A stretch of DNA of 64,000 nucleotides from Ampullaceana balthica. Lineage: Eukaryota; Mollusca; Gastropoda; Lymnaeidae. Made by a program: the position numbers and the translations under genes. The notes below the pieces were generated by a model. The model made no database searches and was not told where the DNA came from. It saw only the letters and a list, made by a program, of their open reading frames with translations. Positions 23,701 to 34,317 of the stretch are shown here, piece after piece (position 1 is the stretch's first letter; the number at the start of each line of letters is the position of its first letter). The stretch is taken from assembly GCA_944989445.1 (NCBI GenBank), contig CALYLW010001187.1, forward strand, positions 36,001 through 100,000, given 5' to 3'.

Positions 23701-23806
23701 ATTGATATCTAGAATTGATTTATCTTTCAGACTTCCATTTACCTGCAGGAATTCTGAATATTCCGAATCAGATGATTGGTGGATTTTGTCACAAGACGGC
23801 AACTGA
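14731..23806 (+). CDS. F-box/LRR-like protein B (FBXO39-like), 8 exons, 408 aa
   Basis: Exons: 14731-14877, 15603-15744, 16848-17101, 17763-17930, 18801-18924, 20384-20568, 21575-21705 and 23731-23806. All junctions are GT/AG and the phases join (0,1,0,0,1,0,2). Exon 1 starts MTKRIKSVTECVLNS and holds the first part of the F-box (FWSQLPAIALFNVYRYLDDE). Exon 2 completes it (CKAWSEEFYNPTLWRKRI). Exons 3-7 carry LRR-like segments such as LRLWAGVQLLRSLAKSLGD, LSRVNLDYEILSDELVKIW and LIATHPNVLVEF. Exon 8 ends DDWWILSQDGN. The order and motifs resemble FBXO39 (about 440 aa), an SCF ligase substrate receptor, so a role in ubiquitination is inferred. The target is unknown. The exon 6 acceptor could instead be three bases later (20387). 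Introns hold repeats R1 and R2, SINEs and a hAT-like element. I see no disabling change. Confidence 0.85.
14878..15602 (+). other. Intron 1 of gene B
   Basis: AT-rich with a GTAATG donor and a TTTGTTTCTTAAG acceptor. A 107-residue reverse frame (15262 to 14939) is present but has no recognisable motif and no counterpart in the paralogs. I see nothing else in it. Confidence 0.6.
15890..16391 (+). repeat. Interspersed repeat R1, in intron 2 of gene B
   Basis: Has three variants of AATATAATRCGCACC, then ACGGTACATGCGATCGATCT, AAAATTTCAGCTCGCT and GAAAATCGATCAAAAGTTTT, short CAAG and GGTC runs, and the end GAGTTAATATAAAGGATTT. Other copies: 18001-18500, 24480-25075, and partial ones at 33127-33180, 35930-36175 and 36680-36885. 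The shared terminus TTAATATAAAGGATTT defines one end. The class is unassigned. Confidence 0.7.
17283..17565. other. GC-rich island in intron 3 of gene B
   Basis: About 280 bases much richer in G and C than the surrounding intron, with GGGTGGGGGTGGGGGTGG near 17427 and a small palindromic CCTCCTCAGAGGAG near 17400. It has no ORF and no tRNA-like boxes, and no second copy was noticed in the window. It could be a transposed fragment. Confidence 0.45.
18001..18500 (+). repeat. Interspersed repeat R1, in intron 4 of gene B
   Basis: Same order of parts as 15890-16391: AATATAATGCACACCGATC, AATATAATACGCACTGCGAC, AAAATCGATCCAAAGTTTT and the end GAGTTAATATAAAGGACTT. A moderately diverged copy, so two R1 insertions lie in one gene. 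Confidence 0.65.
19022..19632. mobile_element. Non-autonomous element with ACCGATTATCG subterminal repeats (intron 5 of gene B)
   Basis: Left: TTTAGTTTGGCAAACTGATT then ATCGGTTATGTAAATCCG. Right: CCGATAATCGG then TATTACAACCCTAATCG. The repeated (A)CCG(A)TTATCG motifs match those flanking the nested element at 8466-8790 and 37989-38330. The outer ends (TAGTTTGG; reverse TTAGGGTTG) are hAT-like but no target duplication was found. About 450 bases between the motif clusters carry no recognised gene. Confidence 0.5.
20985..21215 (+). repeat. tRNA-derived SINE in intron 6 of gene B
   Basis: The head has ATGGTGGCCGAGAAGCGTAC and a box-B-like GGGTTTGAGTC, then CAGCTCCGATTGGGTACCTG, which parallels CCGCTCCGAATGGGTACCTA in the SINE at 13886. 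The tail GTAAGACGCAAGAATTTCTG is shared with 1-210 in copy A at the same place in the gene. Confidence 0.65.
22505..22680 (+). repeat. Headless SINE in intron 7 of gene B
   Basis: GTGGGAACTAGCCCC, GAATGACTCTTGCTAAAAAG and TGACTTGAAGAGGAGCTGGG match the SINE at 11286-11520 without its tRNA-like start. Confidence 0.55.
22950..23645 (+). repeat. Repeat R2, tandem units with GTGGGCGCC cores (intron 7 of gene B)
   Basis: Three units, each with a TATTTATCATACAAGGANAAG-like segment and a palindromic GGCGCCGCAGGCGCC or GGCGCCTTAGGCGCC core, at about 23110, 23225 and 23597. AAATACTTTGTGTA segments precede each. Related to 1504-2030 and 52337-53290. Ends about 85 bases before exon 8. Confidence 0.6.
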
Positions 23807-23963
23807 CAAATATCAGTTTCGCCACTTTTCTTTGTTCATGATGTCGCTAATATTTTCGAGTCCTTGTATTTTTTACCATTGAAACAACACTACAATGTCA
23901 ATTACGATCATACTATTAATATTAGAGAACCCCTTTCTTGATAATTAAGTAAAGTTTTATCAT

Positions 23964-24039
23964 AATAAACTTGTCTATGGCCTTCTAAATAGATATAAAC
24001 ATTATACTTTATAGAACATATACATTTGCATTCAATAAA
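23964..24039 (+). terminator. Polyadenylation signals of gene B
   Basis: Two AATAAA hexamers, at 23964-23969 and 24034-24039, lie 158 and 228 bases past the stop at 23806. Either would end the transcript before the hAT remnant at 24176. Confidence 0.5.
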
Positions 24040-24175
24040 GCAATCTTTAGCGTAGAATTTTAAAAAAATGTGTTTTCTAATAATGTGTATTACAATTTCT
24101 AGTTTTTAGTTTCTATCTCGTTTTGAACGTTTTCAATAGTTTTAATGCATTGGATTTGAATGGTATAAATCATTG

Positions 24176-25290
24176 GTCCTTAATTCCCGGGCCGTGGACC
24201 GTTACTGGTCCGTGAAGCAAATCATACCGGGCCGCCAAAAAATCTATCAATTATTTCGATTCTTTTTTCTTACTCAGGTGTATTTTTTTTCGGGAATTTT
24301 TTAGACTTTCGACAGAAAGTCAAATAAATTAAAAAAAGAAGGTCACGAAAAGAGCATCATATTTTTGACCAATCGTATTGCTAAAAACCTCTTTACTATC
24401 GGTGAAGACTTAGTATTGCCTTCCACTAAAGACATTTGTCGTGAAAATTTAAGAGATGATGTTATTGAAATAAATTTTTTAAAAATGTAAAAAACGAAGA
24501 TTTTGACTATAAACTATAAATCGTTTATATACGAGACATAACTTAACGTATGTTCACCATATAACGAATCGCACGACAATACAAAAATTTTTTTTTAAAT
24601 TATGTCTGATATATAAAGGTTTTATAGTTAGAAAAAAAAACTCCTACAGTCTGCCTGCTAAATTTCAGCTCAATTAGATCATGGTAAAAGGGTTAAAAAC
24701 ATGTTTAATATAATGCGCACCACGCGACAGACTAGCATAAAAATTTGCAGATCATGAATATATTTTTAAAAGTTATCGTCAATATAATACGCACCGCACG
24801 CATGACAGGAAAATATTAAAAAGGTTGTTCAATATAATACACACTGTGACAATCTACAACAAAAAAGTTACATGGAGATAATATAAAAATTCGTTAATTT
24901 AATTACAGTACATTATATCGATATGAAATTTCAATGGATCATTTTTATTGTCGGCATAAGTCCGCCAGCGAAATTTCAGCTTACTAGCATACGGGAAAGT
25001 GGATTAAAAATCGATCCAAAGTTTTTTCGGCAAACAAACAATTAACCAGATGGCACGAGTATTATAAAGGATTTAATTTAAAAAAAACGTAAAAAAGCAG
25101 TGACAAGATATGGTTTGCAATATGGACTAAAATGTTCCACCTATTCAGCCTACTCAATAAACTGAATCTGTTCCTTCAGGCATGAAAATGACAACTGTTG
25201 TCAGACAAAGCTGCAGCATTTAAATCCGAACAAGGGACAGGGCATGCATTGAGATATTTTGGATTTTCTAAAACATTAGCTTGCAATTTA
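24176..25290 (+). pseudogene. Decayed hAT (Zaphod/ZBED-like) element interrupted by repeat R1
   Basis: The left part has CCCGGGCCGTGGACCGTTAC and CCGGGCCGCC, like the ends of Zaphod-type hAT elements. A frame at about 24378-24475 reads NRIAKNLFTIGEDLVLPSTK then DICRENL, the N-terminal transposase region. After R1 (24480-25075), pieces FHLFSLLNKLNLFLQA and LLSDKAAAFKSEQG belong further on in the same protein. Stops and a missing middle show it is dead. Confidence 0.55.
24480..25075 (+). repeat. Interspersed repeat R1 inside the hAT remnant
   Basis: AATATAATGCGCACCACGCG, AATATAATACGCACCGC and AATATAATACACACTGTGAC occur in series. The segment ends CACGAGTATTATAAAGGATTT. It is the longest R1 copy here, with about 80 extra bases near 24610-24700. 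Confidence 0.65.
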
Positions 25291-25309
25291 GCTTATAAAA
25301 TATTATCTT

Positions 25310-25830
25310 TACTATTTGTTTTTGTATTGACGTTTTTCTTTTTTTAAAGTTATTTATGTAATTAACCCGCGATATAAATGTAAATTTTGTGTGTGCCTTA
25401 CAATTTTCAATTGTTAATTTGTTACAACTTTACGTTATATATTACATTGTTTTAGTAAGAGTTTGTCAAACCTAGACCATGACGAGTCTAACAGTAGGGT
25501 GAATATAGGTTTAAATATAACATCCATGTTTTCAAACAAACGTAATAAAGACATTGTTAAAATTACATTTGGCTGCTGAGGACAGAAAGTGTAAGACGAT
25601 TTATTGCGTTAAACTTTATCCCGCTGAAAGCAAAAACGTGTTTTCTGTTTAAACATATTTATGTGAGACCAATGAGAACGAGTATAACCTTTTCGAACAT
25701 ATTCCTTGACTTTCCTTACAATTACTTTGATGGATCTACATTCATTACAATTAAAATTGAAAGCTGGAATTTCAAAAGAAATTTGAACCCTTCAAACGGA
25801 AAATAGAAGGAAATTCCTCTAACTGTACAA
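25310..25830. repeat. 3' flank of gene B shared with 9440-9970
   Basis: Non-coding sequence parallel to the block at 9440-9970, marking the A/B segmental duplication. ATTGTTTTAGTAAGAGTTTG and GACAGAAAGTGTAAGACG are anchor matches. Confidence 0.6.
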
Positions 25831-26190
25831 GCCTTAAATTCCAAAAATGCAGAAGGGGAGTACCCCAGTAAGTTAAATATGAAAAAAGGGTGATTTTGGG
25901 GCCCTTGCGTATTCTACTATTAGTTTGCACTTTTTAACCATCTTCTTGTCATTGTCATAGCATATATATTCTAATTTACCTACTTTAATAACGTTTTGAT
26001 AAAAATCAATCATTTTTCATTTAGGCCTATTTGAATTGCTAGTCCTTAAAAATTTCTGTGTGTTTGTGTTCTTGTAAGATTATATTTTGTTATTTCATAC
26101 AGATTAGGACTGTAATAAAGCTTTTAAATAAAATACATAAACACATTGTGTAAATAAAGCAATAAATTCAAACTTTAGTATTTAACTATC
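25831..26190. other. AT-rich intergenic stretch
   Basis: Nothing recognised. The sequence just before the LINE tail reads GTATTTAAC. Confidence 0.5.
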
Positions 26191-27888
26191 TTATCTTATC
26201 TTATCTGTTTACAGACGCTCTTTCTATACAGAAGATTATTGCGTCCTACGCTTATCTATGGTTTGTGTTTAGTCCTGCATTTTGATTAGATATTTAAATG
26301 TTGATAAAGTGTTGGTTTTCCTGGATTCTTCAGGCAACCCATTCCACGCCCGAATTCCGGACGGGAAGAAGGAAAACTTGTATGTGTTTGTTCTTGCATA
26401 TGGAATAAGAAAGGTGTTTTTATCCTTATGTCTATCTGAGGGTTGTATTAAGTTATCTTTGTGTTGTATTTCTAAATTAGAATTAATTGCTTTATGTATG
26501 ATTACTACTTTGCTCTTGGTTCTTCTATCCTCTAGTGTTTCAAGGTTTAATGATTTAACTAATGGTGTTATTCTTGTCAGTTTCGAATATTCTCCAGTAA
26601 TGAATCTGGCAGCTCTTTTTTTAATTTGTTCTAGTTTATCAATGTTTTCTTTGGTGGATGGGTCCCATACAGAAGATGCATATTCTAGTACAGGTTTCAC
26701 CAAAGTGAGGTAGCATTTTAGTTTTATATCTCTACTACATTTGTTAAAGTTCCTTTTTATAAAGCCTAAGGTTTTGTTTGATTTTTTAATAACTTCATTG
26801 ACATGGGGATTCCATGATAGTTTCTCATGTATTAAGACTCCTAAGTATTTTGCATCTTTAGTTTGGGTCAGTCCTTTTCCATGAATGTAATATTTTGAAT
26901 TTATTTGTCTCCTTTTCTTTGTTACTCTTAACAGTTGACACTTTTCTGGGTGGAAAGACATACTCCAGTTATTTTCCCATGTTATCAATTCATCTAGGTC
27001 TTTTTGTAAAATGTTGCTATCTTGCTCTGATTTAATTGTTCTATAGATTATACAATCATCAGCAAATAACCTAACTTTTGTACCTGTTGAGATGTTGTTG
27101 GGTAAATCATTTATATAAATTAAAAAGAGTAAGGGACCTAGCACAGTTCCTTGTGGAACTCCTGAGTTAACCTTTATTGGTGCAGATTTAGATCCATTAA
27201 TTATTACAGTTTGCTCCCTGCCCAAAAGGAAGTCTTGGATCCAGTGATGTAAGGAACCTGAGATTCCAAAGTAGTTAAGTTTTTTAAGTAAACTAAGGTG
27301 GTGAACTTTGTCAAATGCTTTTGAGAAGTCTAGTAATATTGTATCTATTTGATCATTTTTGTCTAAGCCTTTTGATAGTTCATCTATTAAACCTATTAAT
27401 TGTGTTTCACATGATCTGTTTTTTCTAAGGCCATGTTGATGTGGGCATAGGGCATTATATTTGTCAAGGTGGTTAACTATTCTACTATATATTATGTGTT
27501 CTAGTAATTTACAGGTGATCCTAGTAAGTGATACAGGTCTGTAATTACCAGGGTCTGATTTATCCCCTTTATTAAAGAGTGGAGTTACGTTAGCTAATTT
27601 CCAATCCTGGGGCACTTTACCCTGATTTAGAGAGGCTTGAAAGAGAACTACAAGGATTGGGGACAGTTAATTGCTTAGTTCTTTTAATAATATTGCAGGC
27701 ACATCATCTGGGCCAGTAGCTTTGTTTATTTTTTAAGTTTTTTAGGAGTGAATGTATACCTATCTCATCTACAGTTATGTTACCTATTTCCTCCATTTAT
27801 TTAAATTTATTAAAACTTCCTTGTCGCCTGACATCAGTAAACGTTTTGGCAAATGCCTTCATCATTACAATTAACATACAGTACTTAC
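26191..27888 (-). mobile_element. LINE (CR1/I/Jockey group) copy 2, largely intact reverse transcriptase
   Basis: A 448-residue frame (27615 to 26269) holds the RT in order: PQDWKLANVTPLFNKGDKSD with PGNYRPVSL, DTILLDFSKAFDKVHH, SGVPQGTVLGPLLFLIYIND, the catalytic VRLFADDCIIYR, MSFHPEKCQLLRV, AKYLGVLI, then the thumb and C-terminus with LVKPVLEYASSVWDPSTK. Upstream, EEIGNITVDEIGIHSL and PDDVPAILLKELSN are in frame pieces broken by a shift and one TAA near 27668, so the ORF is not complete. No endonuclease is seen (5' truncated; a hAT element abuts at 27889). The 3' tail reads GATAAGATAAGATAAGATA at 26191-26210. It provides the reference for copies 1 and 3. Confidence 0.88.
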
Positions 27889-28639
27889 TACGGGGTGGCT
27901 GGATATGAGTTTTTAGTATTTACCCGATCCGGATAGTATGGCCTTAATATTTGCCGGATACGGATTCTGGATATCTCCACATTTAAATGTAAGAGGTAAG
28001 GGATGTGCTTTACTACTTTCTATTTAGTATTTAATTATATTTATTAAAATATTTATTATCCAACATTTAGAGAGTATCTGCTATCTACAATGACAATCAA
28101 CCTCATCGATTAACAATTTACAATGAATTGAATGAACGAACTTGAATGAAGTTCAACGTTCTGTGTAGTGTATAGAAAGCAAACAGTGTTGTACTGAGTG
28201 TGTAGTGTGGTGTACAAGAAGTCGTGATCTAGAGCCATAATAAAACTGTTCTTTTATTCAGACGATTTAAGTTTAATATACTGTTAGTTATCGTAGTTTG
28301 TTATCTTATGTAGTACAGTAATATCTATACTTGTAAATTTTTAACTTAATATTTTTTCTTGTATTGAAATTATTTCATTTACTATATTTTGCATGGATTT
28401 GAATTATTTTATTAACAACGCTTAATAATTTTCTTTAATTTTGTATGGATAATTTAATGTTTAATGTTTTTTAACTGTTATATATTTGTTTATAAACTAA
28501 TTAATATCAATTTAATTTTATTTCAAATAATACTTTACTACATTGATATCCAGATCCTATCTCAATATGCCATGAGTATTTGGCAAATTCGGATAGTGGC
28601 GGAAATTCCGATTCCGGCCCGGATATCCAGCCACCTCTA
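27889..28639. mobile_element. Non-autonomous hAT element, 751 bp, with perfect 8-bp target duplication
   Basis: The left end TACGGGGTGGCTGGATAT and the reverse of the right end TAGAGGTGGCTGGATAT are inverted. GTACTTAC is present at 27881-27888 and 28640-28647. CCGGATA/ATCCGG motifs lie just inside both ends. The interior is AT-rich with no ORF, so it depends on another hAT transposase. Confidence 0.85.
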
Positions 28640-28647
28640 GTACTTAC

Positions 28648-29686
28648 ATAAGTACTAAAATTAAATGTAAATTATTAAGACATACTTCCTCAAGAAAACA
28701 GTTATAAAATAAAAAGAAATGATTTCCCTTGTATAAAGAAGTTGGAAATTCTTTGTTGGAAATTGTATTTAAATACGCCTTCCAGTTTTTATTACTTGAT
28801 TTTATCTGTACGAATTTTTAAAAAAAATATTAAGATACCAGTGTTAAAAGGAATTTAACAAGCCTAAAATAATAGACACAAAGTTTTACACCACCAGACA
28901 AAACCTGATATTTTGTAACTAAGGCAGAGATTGATTTTAACTTTATTAATACATTTTTAATATGAAAACACTGAACGTATTTCTATTAAAATTCAATTTT
29001 AAAATTAATAGTCACCAAGGTTTTATGACATTGCTCCAAGACAGGTGTTTCACTCGTGCTCATGCTAATAAAGATTAAACACAAGGGCAGTTATCCGGCT
29101 ATTTTGATAATCCATGCTTTTTATATCTGAGTTAGATACCTTACAAACAATAAAAAAATTATATTTTACAAATGTTCTTCTGTTTTCTCTAAGTCGTTAT
29201 TTTTACATCATTACTAACAAGAAAAACCTGATGGATATTACTGCTTTAGATAAAGATTCTAAAATATTAAATAAAGCAGATTGAGAACTTTTTATTACAT
29301 TTTAGATGTGGATAAATCTCAAAGAAATTTCTAGTTTCAAACATTTATGATCTGAGCTTTTAGTACAAAAATGTTACTCAAAGTAAATTATATTAACTCA
29401 ATGGTTGATACAATAAAATTCAAATACAGTTGATTAAGATAATAAAAAAATAATTACAATAATTTAATTTAAAAGTAATTTGATTAAACTATTTAGAAAT
29501 ATAAAAGTTTTAATATCATACAGAGCTTAAATTTTAAACAAATGTTTTTATTGAGTGTCATGTAATCTAAAACCTGATTTTGGTTACATGAATTAATTTT
29601 CAAAATAAATTTACCTGCTTTAATATTTTTTCAAAATTTCTTATTACTTATTGGAACTAAAATCTTTAAATCTACTGTTTCTACAG
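28648..29686. other. AT-rich intergenic stretch
   Basis: No gene, RNA or repeat recognised on either strand. Confidence 0.5.
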
Positions 29687-29843
29687 GCATGACAAGAAAA
29701 GAAGACATTATCTCCTAAGCAGCTTGCCATTAAGCATATTGGCAAACAACCCAAAATGCAATCCGGAGAAGGAGGTTAATCTTGTGACGACAAAAAAATA
29801 TGGCTCAGTGTCTTGGAGACATGTTACACACCACAGTCTTTAA
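29687..29843 (+). CDS. Candidate terminal coding exon of an unrecognised gene
   Basis: After a pyrimidine-rich acceptor (CTGTTTCTACAG), the frame starting at 29688 stays open for 51 codons to TAA at 29841-29843: HDKKRRHYLLSSLPLSILAN, NPKCNPEKEVNLVTTKKYGS, VSWRHVTHHSL. Its codon and base use is clearly less AT-rich than the surrounding 4 kb, as for a real exon. The next upstream exon was not found and I do not recognise the protein. It could equally be a processed-gene or repeat fragment. Confidence 0.35.
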
Positions 29844-32475
29844 AAGATCAGTTTTCATTCAGGTGATAGCTTGAATTAGTCCATTTTCCTCAAAGTAATA
29901 AGATACAATTCATTATCTTTTTTAGTAGAGACTTTAACTGAGAAGAAAAAATATATTTTACTTAAAGTTATGGTATTGTGCTAAGGATTGTTTTGTAAAT
30001 CTTATGAATTTTGTTGACTTTTGATAGGTTTAAATAAAAAAAGGTAATTGCTAAGAATGACAATATAATTTTTTAAAGAATATTAATATATAGCGAATGA
30101 AAATTTCTCAAAATTTGATTTATGAATATGTGAAAAATTTAAATCTAAGTTATTTTTTATTTCATAGCTTTTGGAAACATGTTATAAACCAGTAAGTATG
30201 CTTATCATTCCAATATAACATACGAAAAAAATTACCTGAATAACAACTTTTAATACAAATTATATTTCAAGATTATTTTTTAGAAGTCAAGAAACAGAAA
30301 TAACAGGTACATTAATAAATAAACCAATATACACAATTTAATGATCAAATAATGATATTAATTTTTAAAATAAATTAGATTAATTTTTTTTTCAGTATCA
30401 GCACAAATTTTGGTGGAAAATATTTTTATGTTGGTTAAGCTTTAAAACAATTTCAAACAAATGTTAATTACATGATGACTTTGTAAATGCAAATGTGACT
30501 TTAATAATTAAACCTTTGCATGTTATCAATAGTACATATTTCTCTCTTTGTAAATATGTAATCACTCATAATTTTTTTAAAAAAGAATAATATTCAATTA
30601 GATGTGATATATATATTTTTATAAAAAAAGAGTTTCATTTCTGAATATTACCAGCTTATTTTTACCAAAAATAAATTATAATTTGAATTATATATTTATC
30701 ATATATATATATATATACACATGTATATAAGAATATCAATTACTTAAGTAAATGTACATTGAACTCAAGATTCGGTTGCCAGAGAAGATATGTCTCAAAA
30801 ATTGCTAAACATTGTTTACTTGACAGAAAATGTGCAACTTGATTTAATTTTAGAAAATAGTTTATTGATTTTTTAAAATAAATCTTTCTGTTTAAATCTG
30901 CCATTATATGATAGCTTTACTATCAGAATTCATTCATCAATATATTTGTTGTATCTATTATATATTTTGCAAAATATTTTATGTATGTATGTAAATAAAT
31001 TACAAATTTTGAAATAAATCTTATGATTAAAATTGCTTAAATTAATAAATTTAATAGATAGATACGTTTAATGAATGACCAAACTTTATAAAGAATATTA
31101 TTCTTTTTGTGATATTAATTTATTTAGATGAGAAAATATAATAATGAATTCATTTAAATTTCATTTTGTTAATATGTTTTTTTTTAATGTTTGTAGGAAT
31201 GCAATTGTTTTAAAAGGTGAAGCTATCTTGAAATGGATAAAAAATTGCTCTTATGGAGATCTATTCCATGATATATGATTAGCTTAGTTATTAACATGAA
31301 TAGACACTAGAAAAAGTTTCCACATTAAAATTGAAACAGTTCTTATGAAATATAAAATTAGTTTAGTTTGTTAGGTTTATAATTCAATTTGTAAAAACAT
31401 ACAACTAAATGAGTATCACATCACATGACATTAGTCTAGTTGTTATGATAAATAACATGTCTTAAACTTAAACTGAACAAAAAAACAGCTAAGTTAGTAA
31501 AAAAAAATGTGTTGTTTACTAAACTAAATGACTAAAAACGTAACAAGACTCCATACCCCCCAAAAATGTTACAACAATTATCAGCAACAATTGAGCCATC
31601 CATGAACCTCATTTGATGAACACTGGTCTATTGTAACAATCGGTTCAATTACAGTCAAACTCATCAATAATATTAATAGTTTAATCAAATTTTCAACTTA
31701 GCTGAAAGGATGAAAAGCTGCAGAAATACAAAACAATATTTCTGAAAGGATATTTATAGGATTTGTTGGTTGCAAAAAAATTTGATCTTCATCTTTATAA
31801 AAATAATTAGTAAATTAATTTTCTATTACACATTTTACAAAGTGAATCCTGGGAACTGTGTTAATATTAGCTATCTAAAACTATTTATCCGTCCATATCT
31901 CTTTAAAAATTTTTGAGAATAGTTCTTTGAAAGAACATATCTTACTTATTTTAAATAAGATAAATGAATTCACAAGTCTTAAATCAAAATTACAGTATTT
32001 TATGGACAATCCATGAATCAAATCAAGATCCAGAATTATCAAACTTAAAACAACACAATGGGGTAAAAGCTACAATATAACAATATACTTTTGTCACATT
32101 TTACATATATCATAAAATATAACAATTAAGCACAATGCAAACAAAAGAAGGAGCAATCCTTGGAACTTTTTAATCCAAATTTAAACATAGAGCACAATAC
32201 ATTGTGACACATGGAAAAAAAACTATAGTAATGGAAATGATATAAGAACAAGCAGAAAAATACTATCATATGATCTGTTACACCACAATTAAAAAAAAAT
32301 TACTTAAAACAATCCATAGTGCCATCTACACATCAATTTTCAACAAAAAAATAAGACATTTATAACAGCAGACGGATAGCACTTACAAGGATCAACATAC
32401 CCACACTCTTAAAAGAACTGCCACGTGTGTTAGCCTGACTAGTTTTCACCGTCCTTACAGTGGTTGCTAGCCTCC
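29844..32475. other. Long AT-rich stretch without genes
   Basis: Simple-sequence AT tracts (for example about 30700-30718) and unique AT-rich DNA. No ORF over 60 codons and no transposon motif were seen. Confidence 0.5.
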
Positions 32476-32658
32476 TGTCGACACTCGATGAAAAATTGAT
32501 ATTATATTTGATAGCTTATTTCATTTTTATTATTTTTTTGTCAATTTGTTCGTTGATGAAAGCTCTACTTTATGCCGAAATGTTCGTTGTTTTGTGACGC
32601 CCTGTCAGGCCCACAAAAAACGCTGTTAAAATAACATATTTGTGTCGACACTTGATGA
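32476..32658. repeat. Possible small insertion between 16-bp direct repeats
   Basis: TGTCGACACTCGATGA (32476-32491) and TGTCGACACTTGATGA (32643-32658) match at 15 of 16 bases and enclose 151 bases. This looks like the target duplication of a retroposon, but the insert shows no SINE or LINE feature that I know. Confidence 0.35.
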
Positions 32659-32879
32659 TTCTGCTCAGGTCAAAGCGGGATGCCCATGGCTGGACTGCCA
32701 CTGCCTCCAGTCCGTTTATGGTGATTTAGTTGTATGGGTTCCAGATTTTAGACGTTTATATACACTGGTTTGACAATGAATTTTAAGGCTTTTTCTTTTA
32801 CCTATTATAAAAAAACACGAGGATATGTTTTCAACATTTCAATTAGAAGAAGTTCACACAACGAAGGATTTATGAAACC

Positions 32880-33650
32880 AAATGAATACAAGAAAGAAAA
32901 CATGGATAAAATAAAGCAAAGTGCTGCTAGATACATTAATGGAGAACTTTCAAAACTGACAAGAATACCATCATTGGTTAAATTATTGAACCTTGAAAAA
33001 TAAGCTTATAGAAAAACAAAGAGGAAAGGAGAAACAAGTTTTAAAAAAACTCCAATGATTATTTAAACTCAATTTCCAACAAAGAATTTCAGATTTTTTT
33101 ATTCAATGGAAATCATTCTAGAGTCGCATCAATAATGTATCAATATAATGCGCACCGCGCAAAAGTCTAGCATTAGCATTCACAAAGTGGGAAAACACCA
33201 TTAACTATCATTCTAGATTATTTTAAAAGTAATTTCAAATCTATAATTCAGAAACTTAACAAAACAATTGCTATCTACAAATTGCTGCTAAAATTACTGG
33301 AGTCAAAATATAAGAGATTTTTAAAAAATTCCTTTTCCAACATTGTTCTCAATCATTATTGAGTTAAAAATAAGTAAGGCAACTTGTTATAGTTTGGAAA
33401 TGCAACACAAAAACAACCCAATACAACCATCACACATAAGGATAAAAACACTTTTCATATTATGCATTCAAAAACAAACGCATTCGAATTCCTGTTTGCA
33501 ATTCAGAGGTGTATTGAGTTGCCTTATCAAATCATGAAAACAAACACTTTATTTAGATTTAAAACTCTAATAAAAATGCAAAATTAACATAAACAATTGA
33601 TAAGTGTAGGAAGCAATAGAATGAGCGTCTGAAGCATAGGATACGATAAG
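32880..33650 (+). pseudogene. Decayed LINE copy 3 (same family as 26191-27888)
   Basis: KENMDKIKQSAARYINGELS and KLTRIPSLVKLLNLEK (32893-33000) correspond to the ENIDKLEQIKKRAARF-type region of copy 2. LEMQHKNNPIQPS at about 33398 continues it. The 3' end (GTGTAGGAAGCAATAGAATG then GCGTCTGAAGC and GATACGATAAG) is recognisable at about 33605-33650. A fragment of R1 (AATATAATGCGCACCGCGC) interrupts it near 33140. Strongly diverged and dead. Confidence 0.7.
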
Positions 33651-34040
33651 AATACTTTTTTTTCTTCAGTTTACCTTGATATTAATATAAAAAACTGCCC
33701 TGCACTCTGTGATTTCAAAGTGAATATTTTCACAAAATAAAGATGTATTTCAACTAAGCACAGACACTTTACTAGCATTGGAAATATATTAAATGCCACA
33801 TTTTAACACCCAAAAACAAAGTAAATTAACAATGCAGCAACTTTTAAAAAGCCATTGCTAGCTGTAATGTTTTATTAGAGATCGCATTCAATGACTCAAA
33901 CATCGAACATTATTAAATCTGATCAGAGGCGTCGCTAGGGTTGTTATCACCCACTGCGGTCTCTCATGCCCCTCACAAATTGGCCCATAGACATCATCTG
34001 AGTCTGTCAGTGCCAAATAAAGGGAACATACATGATTTTA
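33651..34040. other. Intergenic stretch
   Basis: Nothing recognised. A short less AT-rich part at 33920-34010 has no motif. Confidence 0.4.
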
Positions 34041-34049
34041 CAGTTTGGT

Positions 34050-34137
34050 TGTCACCATTGTGATGGTGTCACCCATTGTGATGGTGTCACCCATTGTGAT
34101 GGTGTCAACCGTTGTGATGGTGTCACCCGTTGTGATC
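34050..34137. repeat. 18-bp minisatellite
   Basis: About 4.5 units of TGTGATGGTGTCACCCAT with small changes. Each unit contains the palindrome GGTGTCACC. It would read HCDGVT repeated in one frame, but there is no sign of a gene. Confidence 0.75.
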
Positions 34138-34317
34138 CGCTCTCCCTAGTGTCGCATCTGTATCATATATTAATTTTAAAACAATCCATTTCATATTTCT
34201 TGAAAAATACATACATTGGTATTTAGTTACTTTATTTTTGCCTGGACTAAATATCTTACAGCTTCAACAAGAAATACATTCCTATGTTCTAATAAGAACT
34301 TTGCATGGCACACCGCA

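Noticed and set aside
26282..26713. A 143-codon + frame
   Set aside because: It is antisense to the LINE reverse transcriptase on the - strand.
34050..34226. A frame with HCDGVT repeats as a repeat protein
   Set aside because: It is a direct translation of an 18-bp minisatellite with no gene context.
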